A stretch of DNA of 64,000 nucleotides from Pisolithus tinctorius (GCA_024663395.1 JANFAH010000082.1:124001-188000), one strand, 5' to 3'. Shown: positions 11,945 to 24,934, counted from the stretch's first letter. The notes: a model not told the origin generated them from the letters alone. Translations and numbers: made by a program.

Positions 11945-13206
11945 CTAACTCCCCTTCCGAAGAACATACATAAAGTAATGAAACGCTTCCCCCAGTGTCT
12001 TGATTTCCAACTTCGTGTTTGGAGCATGTTCGCCCATCAAAAACCGCTTTCGGAAGTGGGGTTGGCCGAACGTAATGTAGATAAAAGACCCAGTTGCCCG
12101 CAGAACCCTGGGTAGCAGGCAGGCCGCAGCATGACATGGCAGTGTTAGTTCCTCTCTGTCTTCCAAAACGTAATGCGGTGGGAGATCTTTACCGCAGCAC
12201 TCCCGATACCTCTGCTACGCAATCTTTGACAACTTGCTCAGGTGGATTCTGTGTGAGGGTCAGAACAACCGTGCCCGCTCACGTACACCAATGGTTGAGA
12301 AACCTACCCAGACATCGGTGGAGGACGTCATCATTGCATCCATGGTGCCTGACAAAGGATTGGATTTTACAAGGTAATCACAAAGCATATGCGGAGAGTA
12401 CGGGAAAAAAAATATACCTTTGTCAATGGCAACATCAAAAGAAGAGTCGGGAAACGTCAGCGAACGCACGTCCATTTCGAGCCCTTTGTCGGTCATAGCC
12501 ATCGACATGAAGAAGACATTCACCGGTACCGTTTGTTCGTGAGCAAAGGAGAGGTCATTGAAGTTAATGATTGAAAATGATCCTCACATTGCATTTCAGG
12601 CTTTGTTTCGCTATTTCTTTCCCGCATCTTCTCGATCACGACGGCAGAATACTTATGAGGTTGGGATATCCGGCACAATCAGTTATTAGTTCTCGGATCC
12701 AGAAACGAACGGCTCAAGCTTAAACGGGTACTAACATCCACATTAACAATGTTCTTATACCCATCATCCCACATCTATGCATGGTCCCCTCCGTCAGTCG
12801 ACTATCGAGAATAGACCACGGACGCATAATACACGCACATCTTCTGAAAACCTAGAATTTCCACACCCCAGCATCAGTATTCTCGCTGACTTATCCGGGA
12901 TAAGGGTGCGAATGTCGTCCGCAAGATCTGCGTAGGATTTAAACCAGTCGAATGTGTCATCTGGGGTTTCACTGAGGCAACAGGTGGTCGCCGTCACGTT
13001 TATTCCGTTTTCATTTTATTTTCGAAAGTGAAGTTCCCATGTTAGTCGCCTAAGGGGCGTGCTTTGTAGCCATAACACTCACTCCGAATATCTTGAATTC
13101 CTACGCTTCCCCAGATCTGATTACGATGTGATCAGGGTTGACGAGTGTGGAGTACTTACCAGTACTCTCGTGTACCATATTCCCGGTTGTTCTGGGGAAG
13201 TGTCAT
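11945..13206 (-). CDS. Class I SAM methyltransferase, eEF1A lysine methyltransferase-like (METTL13/EEF1AKMT4 type)
   Basis: The spliced product begins MTLPQNNREYGTREYW and continues with a very short second exon (NSRYS) into DDTFDWFKSYADL. The SAM-binding glycine motif is ILMLGCGNSRFSED; then come GYKNIVNVD (motif II-like), YSAVVIEKMRER, and the post-I block MDVRSLTFPDSSFDVAIDK followed by GTMDAMM, which is typical of this family. The C-terminus reads YITFGQPHFRKRFL and ends HYFMYVLRKGS. The start ATG is at 13204-13206 and the stop at 11945. Family members methylate elongation factor 1A lysines in the cytosol, but the exact substrate here is inference. At least six introns, all short. Confidence 0.82.
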
Positions 13207-13865
13207 TACGAAGATGCGGTGATAAATTAGAAACGGATTAGTACTACTTGACTTCAAGGTCACCTGCGAGACTGCCGAAATGGATTGAAGTACTAAATCG
13301 CGGTCTCGCCTTCGGACCACCAGGACCGTGTGGCACTTCTAAGTCTTTCGTAACGAGCTCGTAGTAAACATACAATAAAAGAGTGTCTACGGTATGTACA
13401 TATGCACAGTGGCTCGAACGTGTTCCGCACACCAAATATGCATGCAGTCCAAGCCCGTCGGAAAGCCCCACCCACCTTACGATCGACTAGGCTGGGAAGA
13501 CGTAACGTGTGTGTATGTGTAAATTGTTCTAGTAACTCGAGTTGCATCGCTTTGCAACTCGTCAACTAAGTGTCGCGGTACTTGCAAGGTCCAGTATTTA
13601 AGGATCCCCAGATTCTGCAAGTAACTGCTGCAAGGAAATGAGTGAAGAGTAGGAGTGATGGCAATCCGGCAGATTTTCGATCGGTAGATGGAAAGAAAGG
13701 AAAGGAGGATCTGGCCGATAATAAAAAATCGTACAGTATGCAAGAAATGTCCCTCAAAATGTGCGAGCATGAAAGGATGTAGGGTGATAAACAACACAAC
13801 ACAAGCAACCGAAGAGTCGGATAGATAGTGGGCTGCGGCAGTAGGAGAACGGTGCAAGCGAATGG
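13207..13865. other. Intergenic region upstream of the methyltransferase and downstream of KRE6/SKN1
   Basis: This 659-bp stretch contains the promoter side of the methyltransferase gene and the 3' flank of the KRE6/SKN1 gene. A 147-codon minus-strand ORF crosses it but has no recognisable domain and overlaps the last KRE6/SKN1 exon in another frame, so I do not call it. Confidence 0.35.
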
Positions 13866-16346
13866 TCAACACGAGTCGGTCAGGCGATTTTGAGGGAAGC
13901 TGTATCCGGCTTGAGCCCACGTCGTGATATTCGGATTTGAGTATGCATTGAGGTGCCTATGTCAACATCGAATTCAGCAGGGGTTCAAAGGGGATAAAAA
14001 TGGTTGTGGTATGAACTTACGCGTTGATATAGTCTGCAGTAGGATAGCTTGGAGGATCGCAGCCAATGGCGTTCTTGAGTCCTTCTCGTTGATATACGCG
14101 AACGTAATCAATATACATTGTAACAGGGAATTGAAGGTGCATGAAGTCCTGTTCCTGGAACGATGCTGAAAGACAGTCAGATGCGCCCGATATCATAAAT
14201 GAGAATAAACCAGACGTACGCGCCATGCCCAGGTTGAAGATTATGTACTACACGAAGTAGTGTGCGTCAGCACCTAAACCATAACACTCCCACCCTACTC
14301 ACCATCGGTTCCTCTGGAATCAGTCGGGCACTAATCTGCACAGTCGAGTCTGCTCCAATCGAGTTCGGAGTAATCTTCCACGTTTGGGCACTCTCACTAT
14401 ACCACGTGACATAGCCCGAAGCGCGATTACTTGGATTTGACCACCATTCGAACCCATAGGTGGCGTAGCCCTGTCCAGCGTAGTTCTGACTATCGATGTA
14501 CGTCAAGGCAGACGCCGCCTGCTGATAGGGGCCACCGGTGTATGTGTTGAATTGAGTTATGGCAGTGTCGTTGATCGAAGTAGCAGGCGAAGCGTTGTTG
14601 AATTGGTACTGATAGTTATACGGTGCCGTCTGGAAGCTCTGAGATACCTGGCCCTGGAAGACAGAGACGTCGACTTGGGTTTCAAGGATATCAATTTCGG
14701 GCACTCCACGGCCAACCGACACACTCGGTCCAGGATGATCACCACCTGGGCATGTACACGAGGATAGACGTTGACCAGGCTGGTAGCTCAATGGCCCACC
14801 GCCGAGTCCTCCAGTAGCAGCTGCTGCAGGAACACCATTTTGAGTTTGGTTCGGAAGCGTTCCCACGTCGCACGAAGTATAGCTGTAAGGCCAAGTACCT
14901 TCATAACAAATGAGTTGAATATCAAAAGAGGTTAACATGTCACGCACCCTCTGTTGTCCCACCGTATCCTGCGCGACCCTAGTGAAAGGAAAGGAAAGTT
15001 ACAGAGGACTACATCCTCCTTAAAGACGACTCACCAAGTTGCCCATCGTCCACGCGCCTGTTCCATAAAATGAGCAAGATGAAACTGAAGAAGGACGATA
15101 GACTTACCAGGCCACAAACCTGGGGCAAGAGGACTTCCCGGCATGCTCATGCTGACCTCGATATAACCCGTCGTGAAACAAAACTTGTTCCACGATGTCA
15201 GCATGCCTGGACCTCACATCAATCTTCTCATCTTGGAGTGTTGTTGATGGCGAATACGTACCACTGACGAAATTTAAGTTGTTTTTAGGTTCCTCGGTCA
15301 TCGTGATCATCAGTTTCCCATCTTGAGTCGTGACAGCCTTGAACCATCAATGAGTGATGACGAGTGGACTTTACAGGAAAGGTAAAGACGCACTGATGGA
15401 TAATACCACTCCAAGTCACCCGTAGGCCTGACAAAGAGCAAACCTTTCACTGCTGCACGTGCCTGACCACCCAGCTCAGATGACTTACCAGTAATGCAGG
15501 TTTTCCGCCTCCCAGAACGGATCATCACCAGGCCAGAATGTGCGTCCATCGGTGTTGAATTCATCACTGAATACGAGCTGATACGTATTACCATCACTAC
15601 CCGTCCGATATAGTGCTGACGATGGGGTATCAGCATCGATCAAGCTAGGCAGCCCAGGTAGGGAGGGAACCTGTCCCGTCACGTTGATTCCTCCCAAGTT
15701 GAAACCAGAAGTCGTCGGACTCTTTGTCGAGAAATAGTGTATTATCGGATACCCAGCGAATAGCGTTATAAGACCGACGACGAGGACGAACAAAGTGCCG
15801 ACATTGGCCCAACCACGTAGGGACCACAAGGTAAAGGAGTTATCGAGGGCTGCATCTTGTACTGGATCAGGATTGTGCAAAGCGTCGTCGAGGTCTGGGT
15901 CCTTTGTGTCCCAGGCAAAAGGGGGCACTGTTGACGAGTTTCCTGCTACACTACTGTTGGGCATTTTCTCGCCTCCTGTTACAGATGACACCTCGGAAGG
16001 GGCGGCGCTGAACCGCGAGCCATTGTTGAATGTGCCCTCGCGCACTGAGGATGGATTGTACTATTTTTTTCTTGTTGTCAACGGGAGTAAGGCCTTCAGG
16101 AGGAAGTGTTGTACTGACTGAGTAGGGACCATATCCAGCACCAATCACACCACTCGCGACACCCTGTGCAATCGCGCCTCTTCCGGTCTGCATCTGTACG
16201 CTACCTCGTGAGGATGACCTCCCAGGAGGTCTCGATGTGTTGTAGGATGGATGTGAGTTGTGCATGTTCGACGGTGCCTGAGGGCTCTGAGGAACTGCGT
16301 AGTAATCTTGAGCGCTGGGTGGCGGGCGACGTTGTTGAGGTTGCAT
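13866..16346 (-). CDS. Beta-glucan synthesis-associated protein KRE6/SKN1 (GH16-like)
   Basis: KRE6/SKN1 proteins are type II membrane proteins of the secretory pathway needed for cell-wall beta-1,6-glucan. An N-terminal cytosolic tail ([18 protein letters not shown]) precedes a transmembrane helix ([20 protein letters not shown], about 15735-15800). The lumenal GH16-like domain shows [29 protein letters not shown], the active-site block EIDILE (about 14690) with upstream GRGVPEIDI, and a C-terminal [10 protein letters not shown]. The last exon encodes [20 protein letters not shown] and stops at 13866-13868. I chose ATG 16344-16346; an upstream coding exon cannot be excluded because the open frame continues without an ATG. 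Several introns of 50-60 bp. Confidence 0.88.
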
Positions 16347-16517
16347 GGACCTGGTTGGGAGTGAGGAGGCACTGGAACGACCGCCTCTGCCACGCACGAC
16401 GACGACCCACACAGAAACTTACAGACGGCACAGCCCAGCTGCCAAGTAGCCGCACCTTGGCCTATCCTCTTTCTCACGGTCCGATATCACTACACTACAT
16501 TTGATACACTCTAGTAA

Positions 16518-18026
16518 CTACATGTTCATCCTAACTACGGTGCCGCTCCCTGAGTTGCCATCAAAGACGAAAAAGTTGGCTATTGGTGCCTCGCGCGCAG
16601 CAAGCGCTTTTAGAATGTCCTGTGCCAACAGCCCCCCTACCACCGCACAGACAGGTGAAAATTCATGCGAGGCAGACCTGCAAACAGATCTGTAACATGG
16701 CATTAGCGTCCCTGTCTTGGCCACGATTAAACAAAACCCCGTACTCGATCAATTCCGAGGGCATGGTGGGGAGGACTTGCGAGTTCACCTCAGCCTCCCC
16801 TAACATTGCATTGGCGATAGAGAGTAGTTCCGGAGTGGCGTCAACACTGTTAGGGACTTTGCCATCTTTCATTTTTTGGTACTCCCAAAGTGCTGGAGGG
16901 AAATCAGCCGGGAAACAATCTACACTATGGTGTACGTACCTAATATAGCGTACACAGCAGCTGGATTGAGCTCCTTGGTCTGCCTCTTCGTCAGACCTGA
17001 CCATCGATGGCGCAGCGCCATGTGCAGGGGTGAATATATTTGGCTGGTTTTCACACTCCTCGGCCCGTCACCCTGCGCAGAACGATCACTGCCACGTATA
17101 TGGTTGGAGTGGAAACCGCAGTAAGCACATCGCCGCCCGAGCGAACCTAGTCCGGAAAGAGGCTACTTACGGTGCAATGTAATCATGCTTAAGCAAGTCA
17201 CAAAATATGTATCCCAATAGACCGAATGTCCCCCCGGCATAGAAGGGCTTGCCGAATCGTCGGCAGACTTCATTTATCCGGATCTCCAGTGCCATTGACG
17301 TCAGCTTCCATTTTTACACCGGACGGCATCCATTAAGCAACTCACTCACCAATCCCTCGCAGTGCCAATCTGTCACGCACACCAGGTCAACACTCATGAC
17401 TAATGCATCCAGCGATTCCCGTTCCAAAAGGGTGTGGTGCTTCATCGTTTGTACTGTCACCAACGGGTTGAGGCTCTCTATCCGCGCCTTGGCAGCTTCG
17501 ACTTTCTGTCGTATGGCGTTACCGACAAGTATGACCACATTGACGGATGTGAAAAGCGGAAGGCCAGTGATGAATTGTAACACACACCTTCTTTCCGACG
17601 TCCTCTTCCCGGAAGAAAAATCCAGCTCCAAGGTCCTCGTCCGTGACTTCGTCCGAATCAACGAGAACGAGCTTCCCAATTCCAGCAAGGACAATATTCT
17701 TGATAGCTTCCGTCGCCGTCCCACGTAGCCGCACGATCAGAATGGTGGCATTTCGCATCCTGCGGGTAATAGTATTCGATTCCAGTTAGTGGGTAGGTTC
17801 CGAAGGGCTTAGCGAGAACCAGGAGCAGGTGTCGAGTAGAAGCTCACCGTTGTTGCGCCTCGAGTCCCCATAAACGTATCTGTCGATCATACACCGCGGC
17901 CTCATCTAAAACACTTATTAGCAACACAGTAGAGAGCAAAAGCTTTGACGAAGAAACCTTGCCTTCAGTGATCTGCACGGGGTTACCTTTAGCCCCGCCC
18001 TCGGGCACTGTGTCGGAAAACGACAT
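16518..18026 (-). CDS. AOS1: SUMO-activating enzyme (E1) subunit AOS1
   Basis: AOS1 pairs with UBA2 to adenylate SUMO. The start is MSFSDTVPEGGAKG at 18024-18026. The second exon has DEAAVYDRQIRLWGLEAQQR, the ThiF-fold hallmark, followed by a strongly altered NATILIVRLRGTATEAIKNI and the nucleotide region LAGIGKLVLVDSDEVTDEDL. Then come GAGFFFREEDVGKK, RIESLNPLVTV, and the AOS1-type C-terminus EFSPVCAVVGGLLAQDILKA and NFFVFDGNSGSGTVVRMNM. There is no catalytic-cysteine domain, as expected for the AOS1 half. At least seven short introns. An Ulp2-like SUMO protease lies 9 kb to the left. Confidence 0.9.
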
Positions 18027-18623
18027 CGTTATTCTGTAGTAAAATGGCCAGTATAAGTCGTTCAGCGGCCTGATGGGGTCACCTTAAAGAGTTCTTCGAT
18101 CGAAAGCCGGCTCAGGCGCGTGCGCGGTGGCAGTGCCGGGCATCATAACAGCAGTATTTCCAATTCCGGGAGTCAACAGACGGAGCAAGTACTATAACAA
18201 CATCCTTCAATTACGATGTTTATATACTACAGCGAGAACGATTGCTATGCACAAGCCATCTTTAGACGCATCTAACGCACATCATCCCACGTCTAACCAC
18301 AATGCACAGTGAGGATGAGCCATTACCGAGAACTACGGAACTATGGATACATAGGCATGAACAGATTAATAAGCTCGAGCAAGGTCCTTGGTTACTTCGT
18401 CGCCCAGTTGAGCTGTCGGCGATGGTAAACGGAAAGGGGACACAAGGAAGAGAACCACATGACAGCGAAACACCAGAATTTTAAATGAGGACAGGAACAG
18501 TAATATAAGCCAATAATAACGGATCTGAAGTTGAACGTATCAAATAGGATACTGACCGCAAGAAGAAGGGTTTGACATTAGGACGCCACGCATAAAGGTG
18601 TTATCACTAAGGGAATTATCCAG
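18027..18623. other. Intergenic region between AOS1 start and the Zn2Cys6 gene end
   Basis: About 600 bp with the AOS1 promoter side at the left and the 3' flank of the Zn2Cys6 regulator at the right. Two ORFs of about 60 codons show no domain. I see no gene. Confidence 0.35.
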
Positions 18624-21605
18624 TTATCTGGCGCTCTCTCCCGGATTCAGGTCGTCCTCGAGCCTGTGGCAACGTATCAACACAAAGATTCAACTTTCGC
18701 AGAGAAGACTCACATGTAGTTCCTCTCAATCTCCGACAGGATCGATAAGAAATCCACTTCAACATAGAGATTAGGAGGGAAACAAAAAGAGGCAAGGCAG
18801 ACTCACGTAGGTATGCGTGGGCTCGTTCAGCAGATGCAGGTGCTGAATCCGCCTTCCCAACCGCATCGAGTAACGTCGACGCTACAAACCGCACTTTATG
18901 AACCTGCAAGTGTCTAAATGAGACACGCTAGCAGCAAGGAATACGAGAAAATAGGACTAACCAATGAAGGACCGTTAGTCGCGATAGATTGAATGGGTAT
19001 GCTAAGAGCGGAGAAGATTCGTCAGAAAAGAGGTTTACACACCGGAAGAGCAAGCCTACCTATGGAGGATATTCAGTAAATCGCTCGCAACAGCTTCCCG
19101 GTCCTCCATCATCTGACGTTCATCAATGTTCCCATGCATAAAGGTAATAAGCTCGTCCCGGTACTGTTCGATCACGAATCGCACAAGTTGCTGTGATGGC
19201 CAGTCAAGTCAGCATCAATCCTACACAGCATCTCTGCAAACTTGACACTTACTTGTGTCACGTATAAATTTCCTTGTTGTACGAGGAAAGGGTTAAGTGC
19301 GTTTGCACGAGATGCTTTAGGATTGTCAAAGAAATCTTTGACCTCGCCTAACGTCGTCTGCCTGAATCCAGTCCCGTACTGGTATTCCCCGGCATCCAGT
19401 GTACCAACGCTATTCCCCCCTCTAACACTACTTCCAGTAGGAACGTAACCAGCGGGAAACTGCCTCTTCAACTGTAGTGGTTCAGGGACGTTCTCAAGAG
19501 TCTCGAGTATTCTTGTATGCAGGGATTCCACTTCCTCGAGACGAGCCGTAGCAAACTGACCATGCGGAGGTGAGCGCTTGTCGACACGAATTCGAACAAG
19601 GATATCCCCAAGTAATGCAAAGATCCGGGAAACATAGTTTAACCCCGAGATAATAGAGGTTTTGCCTTGAGGTTGGGGGAGGTACGCATTACTCGTAATG
19701 CTATGGTACACATATGTGGGAGACAACTTCTGTAAATTGAACTGGGGAATACGTCGTGAGGTACGTACTATTCGTCATCGATTTCCCCTGGGAAGCGCAC
19801 CGTACAGTCCTCGTCGCGGAAACACACTGGTCGTCCGAGAAGAATCGCCATTGATTTGTCAGCTGATGATAAAAACAACGTCAGATAATGGTTGGCTTCT
19901 GACATGGCGTGTTCATTCGCCGTGATAATGGGCGGGACAGACGATATATATATGTATGTGATACGTACCACCAAAAAGCAACCAGAACGCCCTTCGTCGA
20001 ACTTCCGATTCGATCGGATCAAGTCCCTCATACGACGCCTCCTCGTGCATGCGGAGCGTGACAGCGATGTGTGCCGCCTCACCGTAGGTCGCGTGCTGCG
20101 TCGCGTCCACCCCCGAGCAAAAGTTGTAACAGCAATCACTTCCCAAAAGGTCACAACCAATGCCATTAGAATTACTTAAAAAAGGAATGACTCACAAGTA
20201 TCGAATTACAACATGCGTCGACGATGGAGGGTCATACGATGCAACTGTGATGTGTCTACTTGCCTCGAAACATGTCCTTGCAAGCTTCTTCACCGTCGAT
20301 CTATCTAGAGGCACATATGACCTAGGCACCTGTACGAGGGTAGATGCGACGGTTGACATGACGAGCGCAAAGAAGAGCGGGTCACGTTCCTCGCGATGCG
20401 CACGCAAGGCCGCCATGAACGAGGGCTTGTGTACGCACGGAGTCAGTGGGTACACGAAGTCAAAGAAGAGATCGATTATGAGAAAGATTGTGTCTCGCGG
20501 TGCGATATCTTCGAGGCGGTGGGGTCTGCAGTAATATGAGAGTGGAGGCAGGATATTCGGTGAGAGCAAAGCGACTGGGGATGAGAGGTGGTGCTGGTGG
20601 TGGGTGACATACTCCGCACTCAAGTGACTATCTGAGTGGTTGCTGGGAAACGGTCCACCGTAGTGGCCCTGTGAAGGAAGCGAGACTACCGAGTGGAAGC
20701 AATCTGATGAGGTATCTGTAGAAGTAGAATGTTGAGATAATATATTTGATGATGAAGACATGCAAGGTTCCCTAACAGCCAGCTGACCTTGGGCAACATA
20801 GGATGGGGTCACGTTGCGCGGAGATTGACTGGTGAGGGTTTGTGATAAAGGGGAAATGGATGGGTCTGAGGAGCTGCCATCCCGACGTTGTGCAGAGACG
20901 CCCGAAGTTCCTCCGGTAGCTTGGGCTTGCTGCAATCTGCGCAGATAGCTGGGTGAAGCCTGAGTGTTCGGGTAAAGGTTACATACGTAGAACGTACGCA
21001 CAGGTTTGGGGGGCCTCGTTTCTTAGGCTGGTAGTCATACGTGCATGGTATGCCCAGGGTCAAACAATGTTTACAAGGTTGTTTCTGGTCTTGGGTATCC
21101 TTAGCACAGCGCACTTTGCGGGCTCTGCAAGCATCACAGCCTGAATGGAGATATGTATTTAACGAAGATTTTCCGAGGTTCGAGCGAGTTGACAGAGAGA
21201 AATCGTCATGACTTACTCTGTGATTGCCGCCTGTGGTGTCATAGGAAGACGCATGTCAGTACACCTGCAGATAAGAGGAAGACGGCAGAACAAATTGACA
21301 TGACGACTAGACAGTCGGCGATTTAATAATATCAATACGTCGGGGGACGAGGAAACCAAAGACTGCGGAGATACATCGGACGACGTGGACAGACGCACAA
21401 GTACTCACCTGGCTTTGCTGTTCTTGACGGGTGGAGTGAGCCCAGGGGATGGTCCTGATTTGGACAACTTGGTCCCTCTTGCGATCGGCATGGTCATCAT
21501 ATTCCGTCGACTGCTAGTACTGTCTTCAGCTGCCGGAGGCTGAGTCCCAGTACGCGGGGAGTCCATGGAGTCTCTGTCTGATATTCGTTTGCTTTCATCT
21601 CCCAT
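18624..21605 (-). CDS. Zn(II)2Cys6 transcription factor with fungal-specific regulatory domain
   Basis: The N-terminus starts at 21603-21605 (MGDESKRISDRDSM). The DNA-binding binuclear cluster at about 21040-21140 has the pattern C-DA-C-RARKVR-C, a ten-residue loop, then C-KH-C-LTLGIP-C, followed by the basic linker YQPKKRGPPN and a coiled-coil-like YLRRLQQAQ. A Ser/Gln-rich linker leads to the middle homology region (PRDTIFLIIDLFFDFVYPLT, then HKPSFMAALRAHREERDPLF), characteristic of the fungal-specific transcription factor domain. The last exons read FLSILSEIERNYM and end in DDLNPGESAR with stop 18624-18626. It is a nuclear regulator; the target genes cannot be read from the sequence. At least nine introns. 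Confidence 0.85.
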
Positions 21606-21937
21606 GTTATTCTATAATCTTCAACGGATCTGTGGGACCGCCTTTTTTCTTCGCCCTTTGTTCTTTCCCAGATCCCTCCATGGATTTTATTTTCTTTCAT
21701 TACATATTCAGCTGACTCCGTGTGCCTGGCGCCCCTTGGAGGGGTTTCTGGGCTCCGACTTCCGTTTCGGGCACCGCTCACGCCGGACCCTGGCTGTCCC
21801 TGTGGCACGTAGCTCAGGGCTGCGACAGGTTCATCACAACAAACAACCCCAAGCCGTCATGAGCTTGCCTATTAGCTGTGTTATTCAAATCTATTACTGA
21901 CAGTGCGGATAAAAGAAATGAAAATATGAAATCCAAG

Positions 21938-24571
21938 TCAACCTACCCTTCCGCCAAGCCCAAGTGCTCCGAGCATCTCTCTCCCCCGTTCAGCCGCAAG
22001 TGACCCTTCCCGAACGTGCCGCCGCACCAGCCTCCCAATACTTCGCCGCAGCTGGATCTGTTCATGATCACCCCACTCTGCCTTCCATCGTACCAGCTCA
22101 TCCCAAAAGTCAAATGCCATCTTTGCGTTTCCGACATGCAAGGACGCCCTGATGCAGCACTCGCCTATATTCGGCGTGTGTATCACACTGCTTCGTGGCG
22201 TCACCTGGACGATCTCCCACACGTGCCGCAGGTTAGCTTCCAAAGCCTTCGTAGTTTCCGCCCTGTCGCTCACACTCGCAAGGATCAGTGCGGCCATCGT
22301 CTTCGCTGACAATGCCTCTAACCCATACTCGTGCGCTCGTTTTACCAGTATGCCCGCGAGCTCCAGGTCTCCTTGCACCAACGCTTGATGCATCACTGTA
22401 CCAAATGTAACCGCGTCAGGATGCAACCCGGTCGCGAGCATCCGCTCCACCAAATTTGCTGCCATCCGCGGCGAGTGTCGCGAAATAGCCGAAAGTGCCA
22501 CGTTGATGTCGTAAAGGTCCGGTATTTCTTTCCGCCGGAGCAATGCGCGGTATGGTAGTAACCCCTGTCTCATCCTGCCAAGCAGAAAGTAGCCTCTCGC
22601 CAAGGCGTTCAAGTCAGAATGAGCCGCTTTGTCCAGTGGTTCCTTCGACTTGTGGAATGAAAGCAACACCGTCTGTGCAAACTGCGACATGTCTGCTAGT
22701 CTTGTCTCCTTCTCCACAATGATGTCTTGTAGTTGTTCAGCGTCATTAGCTGTTCTCAGCATCTCCAACTTCTCCTGCGTGCGAGAAACGAGGTTCGCGA
22801 ACAGAGACACCACCCGGATCATTGCCGCGGCATTCCCAACTACGAGTTCACGATCCTTCCCCACGGCATATCGCTCCCAAAGCACGCGCGCAGACTCCGC
22901 AAAGCCGTTCTTTGCAACCATGGAAACCAGTGCGGCGCGCTCGTATGGCGGGATAGGAACTGAAAATTGCACAAGCTGCTTCGCAAGTGACCGTGCAAGA
23001 TGGACGTTATGCCTTTCCTCCGAAAGATAATTCATCAGCCATACGACTGCCCTACCCCTGGGAGACATATACCGCACCCTCAAGGGCATCTGGGGTGACT
23101 GTGTGCAGCGGTAGAACATCTCTGCTGACGTGCCGTCCCTGAGCAGCCGCGCACGATTATAAAATAGCCAGACAGTAGCTTCTGGGATGTCCATATCGCG
23201 CACCAGTGAACACATGAGGGTGGCGCAGCGTCGAAACTGGTCGGTAGAACATGACTCGATGGCAGTATGCAAGAGGTCGAGCATTCCTGAGACCAATTTC
23301 TTGCTATGTTCCGTCTGCGTTCCTTCGTCGTAAGTCTCGGTCATTGCAACCATGAGCTCCACTCCTAGATGGTGCCAGCCCCAATGGAAGCATGCACGGG
23401 CAAGGACGTCGCGTATGATCATGCTAAAATCATACTTGGTCGTTGATCCAGCGTTACTCTTCGCATCGACATTTATATCGACATGACGAAATGAGTCAGG
23501 AGGGATATGGTGATTTTCGGTAAGTACGCGGAAAAGATCAAAAGCCTTTTCCTTGTCCCCAAGCAAAACGAGCCTATGGACCACGCCATAAGCTGCGAGG
23601 ATCGTTTCGGATGGCCTATAGGACACTGCTTTTGCACCTGTCGGCGCTTGCCAGGCCCTGAGCCACCCCAGGAAGCGAGGAAGGGCAAGTGCGATGATAT
23701 CTTGGGTACGCGTGTCCGGCTGAACATCATCACAGACAGTCCTTATTGCGTGGCAGGCAGCGTTGACAGGAAGCGAGTCGATCTGGCCAGCTGAGTTGAT
23801 GAGAGTGAGAAGGGCAAGAACCGTGCCTTTCGCTAGCAGACGTGGATGACGGGGCGAGACGCAGAGGAGAGCCGCTGCAACGCTGGCTCGGTCCCACAGT
23901 CTAAATGTGCCATGGGCATAGCTAGGGTTACCATTAAGACTGTCGGTGTTGTGGCGGAGGGTAGCTTCCGGAGGAGCACCAACATTAGTATCAACATCAG
24001 CGATAACTGTGGGTGAGTTGGGGGGTGTGTTACTAGAGTTGGCATCGTCCTTGCACTCGGCCAATACGTCTGCTGTAATACTATCCACGATATCCTGACA
24101 TCCATGCTTAACCGCGCCCTGCGCGATGCAACAGAGAACATCAACTGGGAGAGAGGCTGCGATATTAGAGTCTTGCGCGCGGAGAAGCATGTAGGCCTGA
24201 AAGGGGCTATATTTGCTCTCTTCGACCACAGTCTTGCCCGCGACAGTCTTGAGTTCTTTGACCCCCTTCGCTGGTTCAGAGTACCGCGAGATGCGGAGTA
24301 CGGTCCCAAGCAATTCAGGGTAAGGGTTGGGGAGGGAATTACTAGTGTGAGGTAGAGGTATATTTGCTGGAACCACAACCGGGTCCTGAGGAGATGTAGC
24401 GGGAGCGTCGTCGCTCTCATTACACCTGTTATTGGAGGCATGTCTCGCGTGTCTGAGATACGGCTTGACATCTGAGAGTCTTCCGTGCTGCACAGTCTGG
24501 GCTCCCTGGAGTCGTACAACTGATGAGAGATTTGGAACGTGCACACGGAGGATACGGCGACAAAGTAACAT
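21938..24571 (-). CDS. Mitochondrial PPR-like protein
   Basis: A single 877-codon exon. The N-terminus (MLLCRRILRVHVPNLSSVVR) is Arg-rich and lacks acids, as in a mitochondrial targeting peptide. The body is all-helical. Near residue 710 there is a PPR-like repeat, with AANLVERMLATGLHPDAVTF followed by GTVMHQALVQGDLELAGILV; weaker repeats of about 35 residues flank it. Fungal PPR proteins act on mitochondrial RNA processing or translation (family knowledge), but the target is unknown. The region around its 5' end (24270-24520) exists as a decayed second copy at 47186-47440. The absence of introns is unusual among its neighbours. Confidence 0.75.
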   Translation of the reverse strand: MLLCRRILRVHVPNLSSVVRLQGAQTVQHGRLSDVKPYLRHARHASNNRCNESDDAPATSPQDPVVVPANIPLPHTSNSLPNPYPELLGTVLRISRYSEPAKGVKELKTVAGKTVVEESKYSPFQAYMLLRAQDSNIAASLPVDVLCCIAQGAVKHGCQDIVDSITADVLAECKDDANSSNTPPNSPTVIADVDTNVGAPPEATLRHNTDSLNGNPSYAHGTFRLWDRASVAAALLCVSPRHPRLLAKGTVLALLTLINSAGQIDSLPVNAACHAIRTVCDDVQPDTRTQDIIALALPRFLGWLRAWQAPTGAKAVSYRPSETILAAYGVVHRLVLLGDKEKAFDLFRVLTENHHIPPDSFRHVDINVDAKSNAGSTTKYDFSMIIRDVLARACFHWGWHHLGVELMVAMTETYDEGTQTEHSKKLVSGMLDLLHTAIESCSTDQFRRCATLMCSLVRDMDIPEATVWLFYNRARLLRDGTSAEMFYRCTQSPQMPLRVRYMSPRGRAVVWLMNYLSEERHNVHLARSLAKQLVQFSVPIPPYERAALVSMVAKNGFAESARVLWERYAVGKDRELVVGNAAAMIRVVSLFANLVSRTQEKLEMLRTANDAEQLQDIIVEKETRLADMSQFAQTVLLSFHKSKEPLDKAAHSDLNALARGYFLLGRMRQGLLPYRALLRRKEIPDLYDINVALSAISRHSPRMAANLVERMLATGLHPDAVTFGTVMHQALVQGDLELAGILVKRAHEYGLEALSAKTMAALILASVSDRAETTKALEANLRHVWEIVQVTPRSSVIHTPNIGECCIRASLHVGNAKMAFDFWDELVRWKAEWGDHEQIQLRRSIGRLVRRHVREGSLAAERGREMLGALGLGGRVG

Positions 24572-24934
24572 AAGTTAGCTGCTTGGAGGCTAACAGTGAG
24601 CTCGTCATCAAAAGCGTCAGCAAAAGACACACCACATGCCGCATCTATGTCGGTTCTTCACAGGGAACTCGGTACGCCCTGATTGAACGCGACGTCTCTT
24701 TTGGCCTGTCTGCAAGCAACGCGCCTTCAAAACTTCCGAAACGAAAATTTGGGCAGGAGGTTGGCTGATGACCAAACAACTGCAAACATAAATCCCACTA
24801 TTAGGGGAGCCTTTCTACATTTAGGAAGATGCTGTGGATTGGCGCCTAGATATGAAGGGACAGCAGCTGGGGAGCGCCAAGGAACGCTCTTGTTTTCCTT
24901 CTTCTACGTCCTTTGCACTGGGACGTCGCTTTCG

